Of a stretch of DNA of 18,177 nt, positions 1 to 6,987 are shown in pieces. The notes beneath the pieces were generated by a model. The model did not search any database, was not told the origin of the DNA, and saw only the letters and a program-made list of their open reading frames with translations. Source of the DNA: an uncultured Clostridia bacterium (GTDB lineage: Bacteria; Bacillota; Clostridia; Lachnospirales; Anaerotignaceae); the NCBI GenBank assembly GCA_910587735.1, contig CAJUNT010000038.1, positions 1 through 18,177 on the forward strand, written 5' to 3'. Positions within the stretch are counted from its first letter, which is position 1. Each line of letters begins with the position of its first letter. The position numbers and the translations under genes are program-made.

Positions 1-1311
1 GTCTGCACAAACCTGCTTTAGCAATAAAGTAAGGCGGTGCTTTCCTACTCTACTTTTTGGAACAAGTTTTTCCTTTGTATCATGTTCGATTTATTTCCAT
101 CAACGAAAATTATGATAGTGACAAAACCAAAAACAATACTAGAGGCATATCTGTTACCATACAATTTTTAAAAAATGAATATTACAGTAGAGATTTATCA
201 CAAAAATCAAAAAGTACAAAATATTCTAAAATGGAAAAAGGAGAATATATTCAAAAAAATTGCTGTTATGGCTACAAAAAAGAAGATAATACATTGAAAA
301 TGGAAGAGTCAGCAGCAAATACAGTAAAATTGATATTTCAATTAGCATTACAAGGTTATAACTGTACACAAATCGTAAAAGAATTGTACAATAAAAAAAT
401 AATTGCACCAGAAAAATATAAAGGATATAAAAGAAAATATAAAACATCAAATTTATATCATCCTTGTATTTGGAACATTACAACAGTTCATAGAATACTT
501 TCTGACGAACAATACATTGGAACGTATATTATGAGAAAATCCATGATAAAAGAATGTGGTGAAAAAAGTACTAAAAGAGAAGAAAAAGATTGGATAAAAA
601 TCCCAAACCATCATGAAGCAATTATTGAAAAAGAAACTTTTGAACAAGTACAAGAAAAATTACTTCATTTCAAAATAGAAAATAAAAAAGAAAGAAAACA
701 CATTTTTAAAGGAAAAATTTTTTGTGGTTACTGTCATCATGCTATGAATAAACGAGTTAACAAAAATCCTATATTTTTATGTAGACACTCTGAAGTAGAT
801 ACTTCTTTTCCCTGTTATCGTTTAACAATAGCAGAAAAAGAAATAGAAGAAATTGTGTTTCAAATGATTTTAAAGCAAATTAACATGATAAAAGATACAA
901 AACAGACAAGCAATATTGAAATACAAACAAAACAAAAAGTAGAGCTGCAAAATCAAATACAGCTCTATCATAAGAAAAAGGAAATACTTTATGAGCAATA
1001 TGTAAAAGGAAAGTTGACAGAAGAACAGTTTACCAAATTAAATTTAGAACTTACAAAAGAACTAGAACCAATACAAAATAAACTGGAAGAAATAGATTTT
1101 CAATTACAATATTCTCAAAATAAAAATATTCTACAAAATCAAATAAAAGATATAATCAAAGATACACCATTCCTTTTAAATAAAGAACTAGTAGACTTCT
1201 TTATTGATAAAATTTATGTTTTTAAAGAAAACCGCATAGAGGTTAAATGGAAAATAGAAGATTTTTTGTAAAAAAGATAATAAAATTTTTGTCTTGTGCT
1301 TGACTTTTAGT
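1..1311 (+). mobile_element. Right end of a serine-recombinase element inserted in the integrase gene
   Basis: The serine recombinase gene ends at 1271. About 40 bases further on, the sequence changes to the tyrosine integrase, in the middle of that gene's coding sequence. Large serine recombinases of Tn4451-like elements typically lie at one end of the element with their stop codon close to the boundary, which fits this layout. The junction lies near 1311/1312, where integrase homology stops after the first two bases (CA) of the codon expected to encode His. The other end of the element and the rest of the integrase would be left of the window. Extent and mechanism are inferred. Confidence 0.55.
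57..1271 (+). pseudogene. Large serine recombinase (TnpX-like), N-terminal catalytic part missing
   Basis: The 404-residue frame starts inside the resolvase domain: its first residues (LEQVFP, then RFISINENYDS) match the strand and helix before the long E-helix of large serine recombinases. The catalytic Ser, normally about residue 10 of the full protein, is absent, and a TAA at 30-32 closes the frame upstream. Next come a Recombinase domain (residues about 75-205, with NITTVHRILSDEQYIGTY), a zinc ribbon (CGYC near 223, then a CRH and a later Cys), and a Lys/Glu-rich coiled coil (about 285-355). TTG at 57 is only the first possible start and has no good ribosome binding site. The N-terminal half is therefore truncated or out of frame, and the protein should not recombine DNA. 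Homology to the Tn4451 TnpX type is my recognition. Confidence 0.75.
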
Positions 1312-2240
1312 TGCCTGGTATCATGAGGGCGATGTTTTTGAATGTTAAGAGCGTTTATAATAGGTGTCCAATAAGAATCATAATAATTTCTGTATGAAAA
1401 ATGTTCATTTTCAGGTGTACAGATAATAAAATCACAATTTCTTGAAAGCCAATATTCAAAAAATGGAATAATTTTTTCTGCAATAGGAACTTCTCTGATA
1501 CCTGATTTTGTTTTGGCATATTTGATATAAAACCATCTTTCCGCAATATGAATATCTTCTTTTTTTAAATTGAGTAATTCGCTGATTCTGCAACCAGTAT
1601 AAATAAGTATCAATATAACTGTAATGTATATATTTGAGTCTTTATTATCCCATAACACTTGTATTTCATTGTCAGTAAAGGGTTTTCTGTTGTAGGCATT
1701 AGGATTGCCTGCCTTTGAAATATCTAAATATCGAATCATTTCTCTTTTGTCAGGTAGTACAATTTCATGTATCACAGCATATTCATATACTAATCCTAAC
1801 ATAACTTTTAATTTTTTTAATATAGGGACGTTTTTACCAGATGTATCTACTATTTTTTGTAAATGGTCAAGTTTAATTTCTACAAATTTCATGTTTTTAA
1901 TGCTATCACATAATTTGTAGGAAGCTTTATAACCATTTACATTAGAATGAGATACTTTTTCAAAATGTATGTTAGACCATTTTTCGTATACTTCTGCAAA
2001 TGTAATGGTATTATTTTTTAAATCATAAGGATTTGTGTTATATTCTGCAAGAGCTTGTAATACCTCTGATTTTGTTGCATAATAACCTATAAATTCATAA
2101 ATAGGGTATGCCTTTTGTTTTTTGCTGATTAATTTCCAGCCTACTGTTTTTCTAACTGTCCAAGGTTTCCGTCTTTTGCCGGATAGCTTATAAACAGAGC
2201 CATATTTATTTGGTAGTTTCAATTTTTTCAATCCTTTCAT
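1188..2240 (-). pseudogene. int: Phage-type tyrosine integrase, C-terminally truncated
   Basis: Tyrosine recombinase of the phage/ICE integrase class: arm-binding N-terminus (about 1-70), SAM-like core-binding domain (about 80-170) and catalytic domain from about 185. Visible catalytic residues are R218 (TGCRISELL), a Lys in YAKTKSG (243 or 245), and H306 and R309 in HRPHDTR. At codon 310 the expected His becomes Gln, after which about 40 unrelated residues run antisense into the serine recombinase gene. The second His/Trp box and the nucleophilic Tyr are lost, so this copy cannot catalyse excision. It lies downstream of the first repressor on the same strand, the usual int/cI order. Its ATG at 2240-2238 has no Shine-Dalgarno sequence and sits in a palindrome. 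Confidence 0.85.
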
Positions 2241-2301
2241 TGTTTTTAAAACAATGAAGTGATATAATAAATTTGTCTAAGGCTTATTATTCACTTCATT
2301 G
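2236..2301 (-). promoter_or_regulatory. Competing hairpins over the integrase start codon
   Basis: Read on the minus strand, the integrase leader contains CAATGAAGTGAATAATAA (2301-2284), which pairs with 2270-2252 with one bulged base. A second 23-bp palindrome (2258-2236, arms TTCATTGTTTT and AAAACAATGAA) includes the integrase ATG. Segment 2258-2252 belongs to both structures, so the two folds exclude each other: one leaves the start codon free, the other buries it. No Shine-Dalgarno sequence precedes the ATG. The repeats are seen directly; a translational switch or a protein-binding palindrome is inference. Confidence 0.5.
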
Positions 2302-2314
2302 AATATAAGTTTTC

Positions 2315-2349
2315 ATGTCCTTGTACGCCAATACAAGGACATTTTTTTT
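2315..2349 (+). terminator. Intrinsic terminator reading toward the repressor 3' end
   Basis: An 11-bp perfect stem (ATGTCCTTGTA and its complement) with loop CGCCAA is followed on the plus strand by eight T residues. It lies just beyond the stop codon of the minus-strand repressor. It would stop plus-strand transcription arriving antisense through the integrase before it enters the repressor gene. There is no T-run on the minus side. Confidence 0.7.
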
Positions 2350-2758
2350 ATTTTTCTTTTGTAAGTATGGCTTTTTCTTCCATATCAAAAGCAAATGACA
2401 TTAGCCTATGTCGTTGTCTTGCATCAAGTATTCTATATATTCTCACAAGTTCGTTTTCATCAACTGAAAGTTCATTTAATTTAGAATTTCCATTTGATAC
2501 ATTTTCAACGTCATGAAGTAAACCGATATTTTGAATATTTTGTGCATTATATACATTGTATGGTGAATCAGATTTACCAAGTAAATAGTCAGTGGTAACG
2601 TTGAACTTTTTAGATAGTATAATTAATATTTCGTTGTCTGGGTCATGAATACCTCTTTCCCAATTTGATAATGTGCCTTGTGTCACATTTAGGAAGGAAG
2701 CTAAATCAATTTGTTTGATTCCTTCTCGTTCTCGTAGTTGTTTTATTCTATTTGCCAT
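2348..2758 (-). CDS. XRE-family CI-like repressor (switch A)
   Basis: A 136-residue protein with an N-terminal XRE helix-turn-helix (about 5-60): IKQIDLASFLNVTQGTLSNWERG, then the common YLLGKSD linker after helix 5. The C-terminal half has an Asn-rich stretch (about 68-90) and a helical end (ELVRIYRILDARQRHRLMSF) of the kind used for dimerisation in short phage repressors; there is no LexA/CI-type protease domain. A good SD (AAAGGAGG) lies upstream of the ATG. The gene diverges from the Cro-like gene at 2940 and precedes int on the same strand, so it is the most likely lysogeny repressor of the original phage. Its probable promoter is TTGAAA (2810-2805) with a 17-bp spacer and TATACT (2787-2782). 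Confidence 0.85.
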   Translation of the reverse strand: MANRIKQLREREGIKQIDLASFLNVTQGTLSNWERGIHDPDNEILIILSKKFNVTTDYLLGKSDSPYNVYNAQNIQNIGLLHDVENVSNGNSKLNELSVDENELVRIYRILDARQRHRLMSFAFDMEEKAILTKEK

Positions 2759-2939
2759 AATAGCATAACCTCCTTTATATTAGTATAACTTATATTATAT
2801 TAGTTTTCAATATTATATTAGAAAAAATAAAAAATAGCTAAATAAACTATTGACAAAATAGAAAAATAATTATAATATACATTTATAAAATTTACTAATG
2901 TAAAATTATAAATACTAATATAAAAAGGAGATTGATGTA
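2759..2939. promoter_or_regulatory. Divergent promoter/operator region A
   Basis: Minus promoter for the repressor: TTGAAA 2810-2805, spacer 17, TATACT 2787-2782. Plus promoter: TTGACA 2850-2855, with TATAAT at 2871 (spacer 15) or TAATAT at 2873 (spacer 17). The motif TTATATTAGT occurs at 2775-2784, 2795-2804 and, with one change, 2813-2822. Its inverse ACTAATRTAA occurs at 2894-2903 and 2914-2923. The 18-20 bp spacing places copies about two helical turns apart, covering the repressor promoter and the plus leader. These are likely operator half-sites for the 2348 and/or 2940 proteins. Confidence 0.7.
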
Positions 2940-3200
2940 ATGAAAAAACTAGCGAGACTACGAGTTACAGCAGAACTAAAACAAAAAGATGTTGCAAATA
3001 TTTTTGGTGTTATACAAGGTACAGTGTCATTTTGGGAAAATGGAGTTAGCAAACCATCTTTTGATAAAATCCCTTTACTTGCTGAATTATATGGTGTTAC
3101 AGAACAAGAAATTGTAACAGCGTGTATAAATTCATCTACTAATATGATACATCAAGAGAAAATAGTAAATAATGATAAGTTGGAACAAATTGTATTTTAA
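2940..3200 (+). CDS. XRE-family Cro-like regulator (switch A)
   Basis: An 86-residue protein that is mostly one XRE helix-turn-helix: LKQKDVANIFGVIQGTVSFWENG at about 13-35, then PSFDKIPLLAELYGVTEQEI. The tail of about 25 residues is polar with no recognisable domain. The start is the ATG 9 bases after AAGGAG, and the gene is transcribed away from the repressor at 2758. The position and size fit a Cro/antirepressor partner of the CI-like protein. About 230 bases follow without a convincing gene, so its operon may be short or eroded. Confidence 0.8.
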   Translation: MKKLARLRVTAELKQKDVANIFGVIQGTVSFWENGVSKPSFDKIPLLAELYGVTEQEIVTACINSSTNMIHQEKIVNNDKLEQIVF

Positions 3201-3428
3201 AGTTTGTTAAGAATGGATAAGTTTTTATTTAGAGTAAAAGAAATGAGAACATAAAAAAGAACAATCTGCCTTACTAACAAAATAAATAAAAAGTAGCAAG
3301 ACGGAAATAAGTAGAATTATTTTTTATCAATTAGTGATGATACTAAACTTACTAAATAAATCAACATTATTATAGAACTGTTCAATTTTTTGCCTAGAAG
3401 TTATAACTTTGAAAGTGAGTTTTTTATT

Positions 3429-3569
3429 ATGGAAGAAAACAAACAAATTTATCAACGGATTATAAACCAGATGAAACAATTAGAAATAATCCAAACAGAA
3501 TATATTACAAAGAATCAAATGGAAATATTACTTCATTTATTTATAATATTATACTATGGTTTGTTATGA
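3429..3569 (+). CDS. Small hypothetical protein, 46 aa
   Basis: A short frame from ATG 3429 to TGA 3569. The N-terminal two thirds is polar and helical (EENKQIYQRIINQMKQ); the end is hydrophobic (ILLHLFIILYYGLL) and could be a membrane-seeking tail. A weak SD (AAGTGAG) lies 8-14 bases upstream. It ends overlapping by six bases the convergent minus frame at 3564. I do not recognise a family; it may be a real small early gene or chance. Confidence 0.35.
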   Translation: MEENKQIYQRIINQMKQLEIIQTEYITKNQMEILLHLFIILYYGLL

Positions 3570-3791
3570 CAATTCTGAAATGAAATTAAGTGTTTCTGGG
3601 GAAAAATGGTCTTTTTGATACATTAGATTTTCTATAAATTTTTGCTTTCTGTTTTCCTTTCCACGTTCTATTTTTAATTTTTGTGCTTTTTCTGCTATAA
3701 TATAAAAATCCCTTTGTATTGCCTTGTTAACATAATAAGTTTGAGTATTCAGTTTATCCTCAAAATTTTTCAATTTCGGTTGTTCTGGCAT
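3564..3791 (-). CDS. Small hypothetical protein, possibly a damaged gene
   Basis: A 75-residue, charged, helix-rich frame (NKAIQRDFYIIAEKAQKLKIERGKENRKQK); no family recognised. The ATG at 3791 has no SD. Upstream, a strong GGAGG (3854-3850) is followed by ATAAGAACG and a run of eight A residues. If that ATA were ATG and the run had seven A, a start overlapping the upstream stop (ATGA) would enter this frame and add about 18 residues (MRTKKITTLYDKGVFKD). The gene was therefore probably about 93 codons, translationally coupled to the DUF4236 gene, and has lost its start. Reconstruction is inference. Confidence 0.4.
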   Translation of the reverse strand: MPEQPKLKNFEDKLNTQTYYVNKAIQRDFYIIAEKAQKLKIERGKENRKQKFIENLMYQKDHFSPETLNFISELS

Positions 3792-3839
3792 ATCTTTAAA
3801 AACGCCTTTGTCATAAAGTGTAGTGATTTTTTTTCGTTC

Positions 3840-4032
3840 TTATGTTTTTCCTCCAGAAGTTTCAGTATAATATATCCTAGTACCATGAATAGAAAAAGTA
3901 GTACTGGATTTTCCTTTGGCATTGACACTGTAACGTATCCCTTTTACAGCAACACTAATACCTATACTTTTTTATTGATATTTAATTTTACGCCTGGTGC
4001 AATTTTAATACTTTTGTGAAAACGAATCCCAT
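3840..4032 (-). pseudogene. DUF4236-family protein with two frameshifts
   Basis: Read across three frames the minus strand gives MGF, then RFHKSIKIAPGVKLNINKK, then SIGISVAVKGIRYSVNAK and a tail ending IYYTETSGGKT. This is the typical DUF4236 layout (GFRFRKS.KIAPGVKLN..KKS.GISVGVKG..YS). One base is missing after the third codon (TTCGTTTT where TTCCGTTTT is expected), and one A is missing from a run at 3972-3967 (six instead of seven). The start ATG lies three bases after the upstream gene's stop, with SD AAAGGA, so it was co-transcribed with the nuclease-like gene. The function of DUF4236 is unknown to me. Confidence 0.65.
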
Positions 4033-4035
4033 AAA

Positions 4036-4392
4036 TTATCCTTTCTGATATTTTTTTAAATGTTTATTAGGTTTAGTGCGTTTTGTTTTTGGAGGACGTG
4101 GTAGTAACCTTACAACATAAGGTTGTTTTTTGATTTCTTTTTCATTATTATTTTGTTGCTGATTTGTTGTAGGCTCTATGTAATCATTTAATATGGAAAC
4201 AATTTTATTTTTATAATCCATAATATCGTTTAAATTTTCTAGTTTTACTTTATATTGTGTTTTGTTGCTTTCGGGCAGTATCAATAATTTTCTCTTTTCT
4301 GTGAAGTCGAAACGACAAATCCATTTTCTTGTATTATTTTTATAAAGTATAACAAAATAAGAATCTGTTTTTTTATAATATAAATCTCTCAT
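4036..4392 (-). pseudogene. C-terminal piece of the frameshifted HsdR-N-like protein
   Basis: The frame has RDLYYKKTDSYFVILYKNN, then RKWICRFDF, resembling the C-terminal section of phage and genomic proteins with an HsdR N-terminal nuclease domain, where a short beta-rich module follows a DELEGFFIVKSIL-like stretch. That missing stretch (SDDELEGFFIIKTILKNSVD) is encoded in this same frame upstream of the ATG at 4392, back to the frameshift near 4454. This is therefore not an independent gene. Its end is basic and Pro/Lys-rich (LLPRPPKTKRTKPNKHLKK). Confidence 0.7.
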
Positions 4393-4447
4393 ATCTACAG
4401 AATTTTTTAGTATTGTTTTGATAATAAAAAAGCCTTCTAGTTCATCA

Positions 4448-5218
4448 TCAGAAGGGGGTGGTTTTTATATCCATATTATCATCTATGATGTTTGTATTAT
4501 CTATTTCCGTATTTTGTAAGGCATTCATAATTTTATCATTTAATGTTTCATTGATATAGTCATTTAATGATTTTTTTAATATTGGGCGAAATTTATCTAA
4601 TACAGATTGTGTTTTAGGAGCTGCATATACAGAAGATACAAATATTTTTATAAAGTCGTCTGTAGGTTCTTGTAATTGCTGTTCAAAAAGTGCTTTAAAT
4701 TGTTTTTCATATTTCAATAAACAAGCACTGTCTAATAGCATATCTACATCAAATAATTCTTTTTTAAATTTTTTTAATTCATTTATTTGATTTTCTTTTA
4801 TTTTTATAATGTTAAATTCTAAAAAAGGCTCTTTGTCCATTTTGTTTGTTTCTTCTATATCTGTATAAAAGCGATATGTTATGCCGTTTGTTAATATAGA
4901 GAATTTTGCCTTTGTTGTACCAAAATAACGAAAAAGTTGGGAATCGTGCCTTTCTAATTTTTTATTGGTTGATTTTGCCTCTATCAATATAACAGGTTCT
5001 CCATTTTTGATAATGGCATAGTCTACCTTTTCCCCTTTTTTAATGCCTACATCTGCAATAAATTCAGGAGTAAATTCTAAAGGGTTGAATACATCATAGC
5101 CCAACATAGCAAAAAAAGGCATAATAATAGATGTTTTGGTTGCTTCCTCTGTTTGTATGCTGTCTTTTAGTGTTTCTACTCTCTTGGCAAATTGTTTTAC
5201 TTGGTCTATAAAATCCAT
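4448..5218 (-). pseudogene. Type I restriction HsdR N-terminal-domain-like nuclease (N-terminal piece)
   Basis: Contains a PD-(D/E)xK-type core as in the HsdR N-terminal domain: TEEATKTSIIMPFFAMLGYD (about 23-42), then D66 (KVDYAI) and E80-x-K82 (PVILIEAKS). There is no helicase domain, so this is a stand-alone phage nuclease-like protein, not a restriction subunit. ATG 5218 is chosen over the ATG at 5263 because GAGGGGAAGGG lies just before it and it avoids overlap with the upstream repressor. Translation runs to TGA at 4448, but a run of five C (4458-4454) should probably be four, which restores a protein of about 390 residues ending at 4036. Nuclease residues are intact. The role is unknown; it lies downstream of repressor B. 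Confidence 0.7.
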
Positions 5219-5243
5219 ATGCGTTCCCTTCCCCTCTTTATTA

Positions 5244-5639
5244 TTATGGATTGTTTTTGTCATTCAAAAGTTTTTTTAACATATCTGCATTGTTGATTAA
5301 AAATGTTGCAAATATCTCTGCACCTTCTTTTGTAATGACACCTTGTTCATTTACTAGAGATATACCTTTCAATTTTTCTTGTAATAATAATGCACCTTCG
5401 TCTACTGATAAAGGAATATCATTTATATTTTGTTGTTCCTTATCTAATTGTATATCATTATTTAGCAAATAGTCTGTAGTAACATGGAAATAATTTGCTA
5501 TTTTTAATAATATGTCTGGTGAAGGCGTTGCTTTTCCAGTTTCATACTTTGATATGGAAGAAGCGTCTAAATTTAAAATTTCAGCCAATTCTTGCTGTTT
5601 TAAATTAGCTGATTTTCGCAATTCTTTTAATTTTCGCAT
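5244..5639 (-). CDS. XRE-family CI-like repressor (switch B)
   Basis: A 131-residue protein with a canonical XRE domain at 1-62: LKQQELAEILNLDASSISKYETG, then PSPDILLKIANYFHVTTDYLL. The C-terminal part is helical (ALLLQEKLKGISL, FATFLINNADMLKKLLND). It heads a minus-strand operon with the HsdR-N-like gene and DUF4236. Its promoter, TTTACA 5694-5689 with a 17-bp spacer and TATGAT 5671-5666, contains the palindrome TGAATTAAATTCA inside the spacer, so it should repress itself. SD AGAGGGG lies upstream. Confidence 0.85.
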   Translation of the reverse strand: MRKLKELRKSANLKQQELAEILNLDASSISKYETGKATPSPDILLKIANYFHVTTDYLLNNDIQLDKEQQNINDIPLSVDEGALLLQEKLKGISLVNEQGVITKEGAEIFATFLINNADMLKKLLNDKNNP

Positions 5640-5809
5640 AATTTGATATACACCCCTCTTTCTTTATCATAATGAATTAAATTCAAGTTGTAAAGAGAAA
5701 TTATAAAAAATTCAAAAAATATATTGACAAAAATCAAATTTTAAATTGCAATATGAATATAATTCAAATGAATATAATTCATATAAAAACAAGAAGAGAG
5801 GTGAAAAAC
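5640..5809. promoter_or_regulatory. Divergent promoter/operator region B
   Basis: Operator TGAAT-N3-ATTCA occurs three times: 5673-5685 (in the spacer of the minus promoter), 5754-5766 and 5769-5781. The last two form a 15-bp tandem repeat. The plus promoter has TTGACA at 5724-5729 and a weak -10 (TGCAAT) at 5747-5752, so the tandem operators cover its start point. The repressor at 5639 could thus shut off both directions. Confidence 0.75.
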
Positions 5810-6013
5810 ATGAATATTATTCGCGTAAAAAGAAAACAAGAAAATTTAACACAAAAACAATTAGCAAAAATGGTATGTGTTGACACATCAACTGTGGCAA
5901 AATGGGAATGCGGAAAGTCAATACCTCGTATGTTTACATTGATTAGACTTTCTAAAATTTTTCAATGCAGTATTGATGAATTAATAGACAAAGAAGTAAA
6001 TAATGTATCATAA
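5810..6013 (+). CDS. XRE-family Cro-like regulator (switch B)
   Basis: A 67-residue single-domain XRE protein: RVKRKQENLTQKQLAKMVCV, then DTSTVAKWECGKSIPRMFTL and a SIDELIDKE end typical of Cro-size regulators. ATG 5810 is chosen because GAGAGGTG lies 6 bases before it; upstream in-frame ATGs fall inside the operator repeats. It is divergent from repressor B and followed by a weak terminator. It probably competes for the TGAAT-N3-ATTCA sites, by analogy with Cro. Confidence 0.8.
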   Translation: MNIIRVKRKQENLTQKQLAKMVCVDTSTVAKWECGKSIPRMFTLIRLSKIFQCSIDELIDKEVNNVS

Positions 6014-6036
6014 AAGTTTTAAATGACTTTTTTATT
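6012..6036 (+). terminator. Weak intrinsic terminator
   Basis: AAAAGT (6012-6017) pairs with ACTTTT (6026-6031) around a TTTAAATG loop, followed by further T residues. The stem has a single G-C pair, so partial termination between the Cro-like gene and 6072 is the most that can be claimed. Confidence 0.35.
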
Positions 6037-6071
6037 ATACTTATTATATAGCAAAAGGAGGTACATAGAAA

Positions 6072-6542
6072 ATGGCAAATCAAGACAAGCTGTATTACAA
6101 AATTTGCCGTGAACAGGCAGGTTTGACACAAGAACAAGCAATCGTATTATTGGGAATAGCAGAGCCTGCTACTCTATCAAGATATGAAAATGGACACACT
6201 CCTGTTAGCCCAGAATTGGCAGCAGCAATGGTGAAGGTCTATAGAACACCATTACTTGCAAGCTGGTATGTCAGATATACCAATCCAGGATTAGCGCAGT
6301 ATCTTCCTGAAATAAGCAATCCAGTAACGGACGGTGATATGGCGTTACAAATGGAGTTAGCAGATGATGATATAACAGAAGTGAGAAAGGCTGTAAAGGC
6401 GGTTTTACGTGATGGTATTGTAGATGCACAAGAAGCAGAAAAATTGAAATTAAATGCTCATACATTAAGAGAGGTAGCGAATAAAATATTGTCTGCTGCT
6501 ACCTATTTGGAAAGTAGAGAGGCTGACATTGTAAAAGATTAG
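6072..6542 (+). CDS. XRE-family phage transcriptional regulator, 156 aa
   Basis: The N-terminal helix-turn-helix spans about 5-60: EQAGLTQEQAIVLLGIAEPA then TLSRYENGHTPVSPELAAAMVKVYRTPLL. A short CxxY-less bridging segment (ASWYVRYTNPGLAQYLPEI) follows, and then a helical C-terminal region (MALQMELADDDITEVRKAVKAVLRDG). This arrangement is common in early-region regulators of clostridial phages. It has an excellent SD (AAAGGAGG) before ATG 6072. It is followed 14 bases later by the excisionase-like gene, with which it probably forms an operon. Confidence 0.8.
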   Translation: MANQDKLYYKICREQAGLTQEQAIVLLGIAEPATLSRYENGHTPVSPELAAAMVKVYRTPLLASWYVRYTNPGLAQYLPEISNPVTDGDMALQMELADDDITEVRKAVKAVLRDGIVDAQEAEKLKLNAHTLREVANKILSAATYLESREADIVKD

Positions 6543-6556
6543 ATAGGGTGTATATT

Positions 6557-6754
6557 ATGGAAAGAACCAGATTAACGGTTAAAAAGGCAGCTAAATTGAT
6601 GGGAGCAAGTGAGCAATTTATTAGATTAGGTTTACAACAAGGTATATTCCCATGAGGATATGCAGTGAAAACATCAACACAATATACATATTTTATTAGT
6701 TCTGCTAAATTTGCAGAATTTACTGGAATTAGTATTGAAGAAGTAAATGACTGA
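6557..6754 (+). pseudogene. Excisionase-like HTH protein with an in-frame TGA at a Trp position
   Basis: The frame reads MERTRLTVKKAAKLMGASEQ, FIRLGLQQGIFP, then TGA (6653-6655), then GYAVKTSTQYTYFISSAKF to a second stop, 65 codons in all. It resembles small MerR/excisionase-type HTH phage proteins in which FPWGYAVK or LPWGYAVK is typical, so a TGG to TGA change is the only defect. SD-like AGGGTG lies upstream. The product is truncated to 32 residues (the HTH alone) unless TGA is read through. Small HTH genes of this type often act in excision, but that role is inferred. Confidence 0.65.
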
Positions 6755-6796
6755 TAAAAAAATAGGCTTGCTAATAATCAGAGCAGTAGCCATGTG

Positions 6797-6815
6797 ACAG
6801 TGTCCAAGCGGTGTA
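6797..6815 (+). repeat. Repeated intergenic motif, copy 1
   Basis: ACAGTGTCCAAGCGGTGTA, preceded by a small hairpin (6765-6791: GGCT-TGCT against AGCA-GT-AGCC). The 16-base core GTGTCCAAGCGGTGTA recurs exactly at 8798-8813 and with two transitions at 8087-8102. It lies between the broken excisionase-like gene and the small CDS at 6844. I do not recognise the motif. Confidence 0.6.
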
Positions 6816-6843
6816 GTACATTTTATAGCTGGGAGGTGAAAGG

Positions 6844-6987
6844 GTGACAGGAGAAAAAGAGAACACAAAGGAGTTTATAAAATATTTAAAAAGCCTTGAT
6901 GAAAAGCAACAAATAGGACTGCATTTAACAATAGAAGGGCTGAAAGTGTTATCGGAGCAACAAAAAAAGCGGCATGAAAACCGCTAG
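6844..6987 (+). CDS. Small phage protein, 47 aa (paralogue of the 7904 gene)
   Basis: GTG start 7 bases after GGAGG. The protein is helical and soluble: KEFIKYLKSLDEKQQIGLHL, then TIEGLKVLSEQQ. It aligns with the product at 7904 (LPERKQWEIYFMVKG, then AALVAE) over about 20 residues, so both belong to one small family commonly seen next to phage regulators; its function is unknown to me. Its last codons lie inside the terminator hairpin of the convergent repressor, and its stop overlaps that gene by four bases. Confidence 0.6.
   Translation: MTGEKENTKEFIKYLKSLDEKQQIGLHLTIEGLKVLSEQQKKRHENR
6962..6985 (-). terminator. Intrinsic terminator of repressor C
   Basis: On the minus strand, AGCGG (6985-6981) and CCGCT (6972-6968) form a stem around TTTTCATG, followed by TTTTTT (6967-6962). 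It lies immediately after the stop of the 6984-7361 gene and inside the 3' end of the plus-strand 6844 gene. Confidence 0.7.

Noticed and set aside
2236..2349. A prophage attachment site near the integrase start
   Set aside because: The repeats are local inverted repeats explained as hairpins and a terminator; no second direct copy is seen in the window, and an att site would be expected outside int.
3681..4019. A 112-residue plus-strand ORF
   Set aside because: It is antisense to the DUF4236 remnant and its neighbour; hydrophobic low-complexity composition typical of shadow frames.
6557..6754. A TGA-for-Trp recoded genetic code
   Set aside because: Many neighbouring genes end at TGA in sensible positions (6754, 8041, 9341, 10076, 14-kb region overlaps such as ATGA), so TGA works as a stop here.
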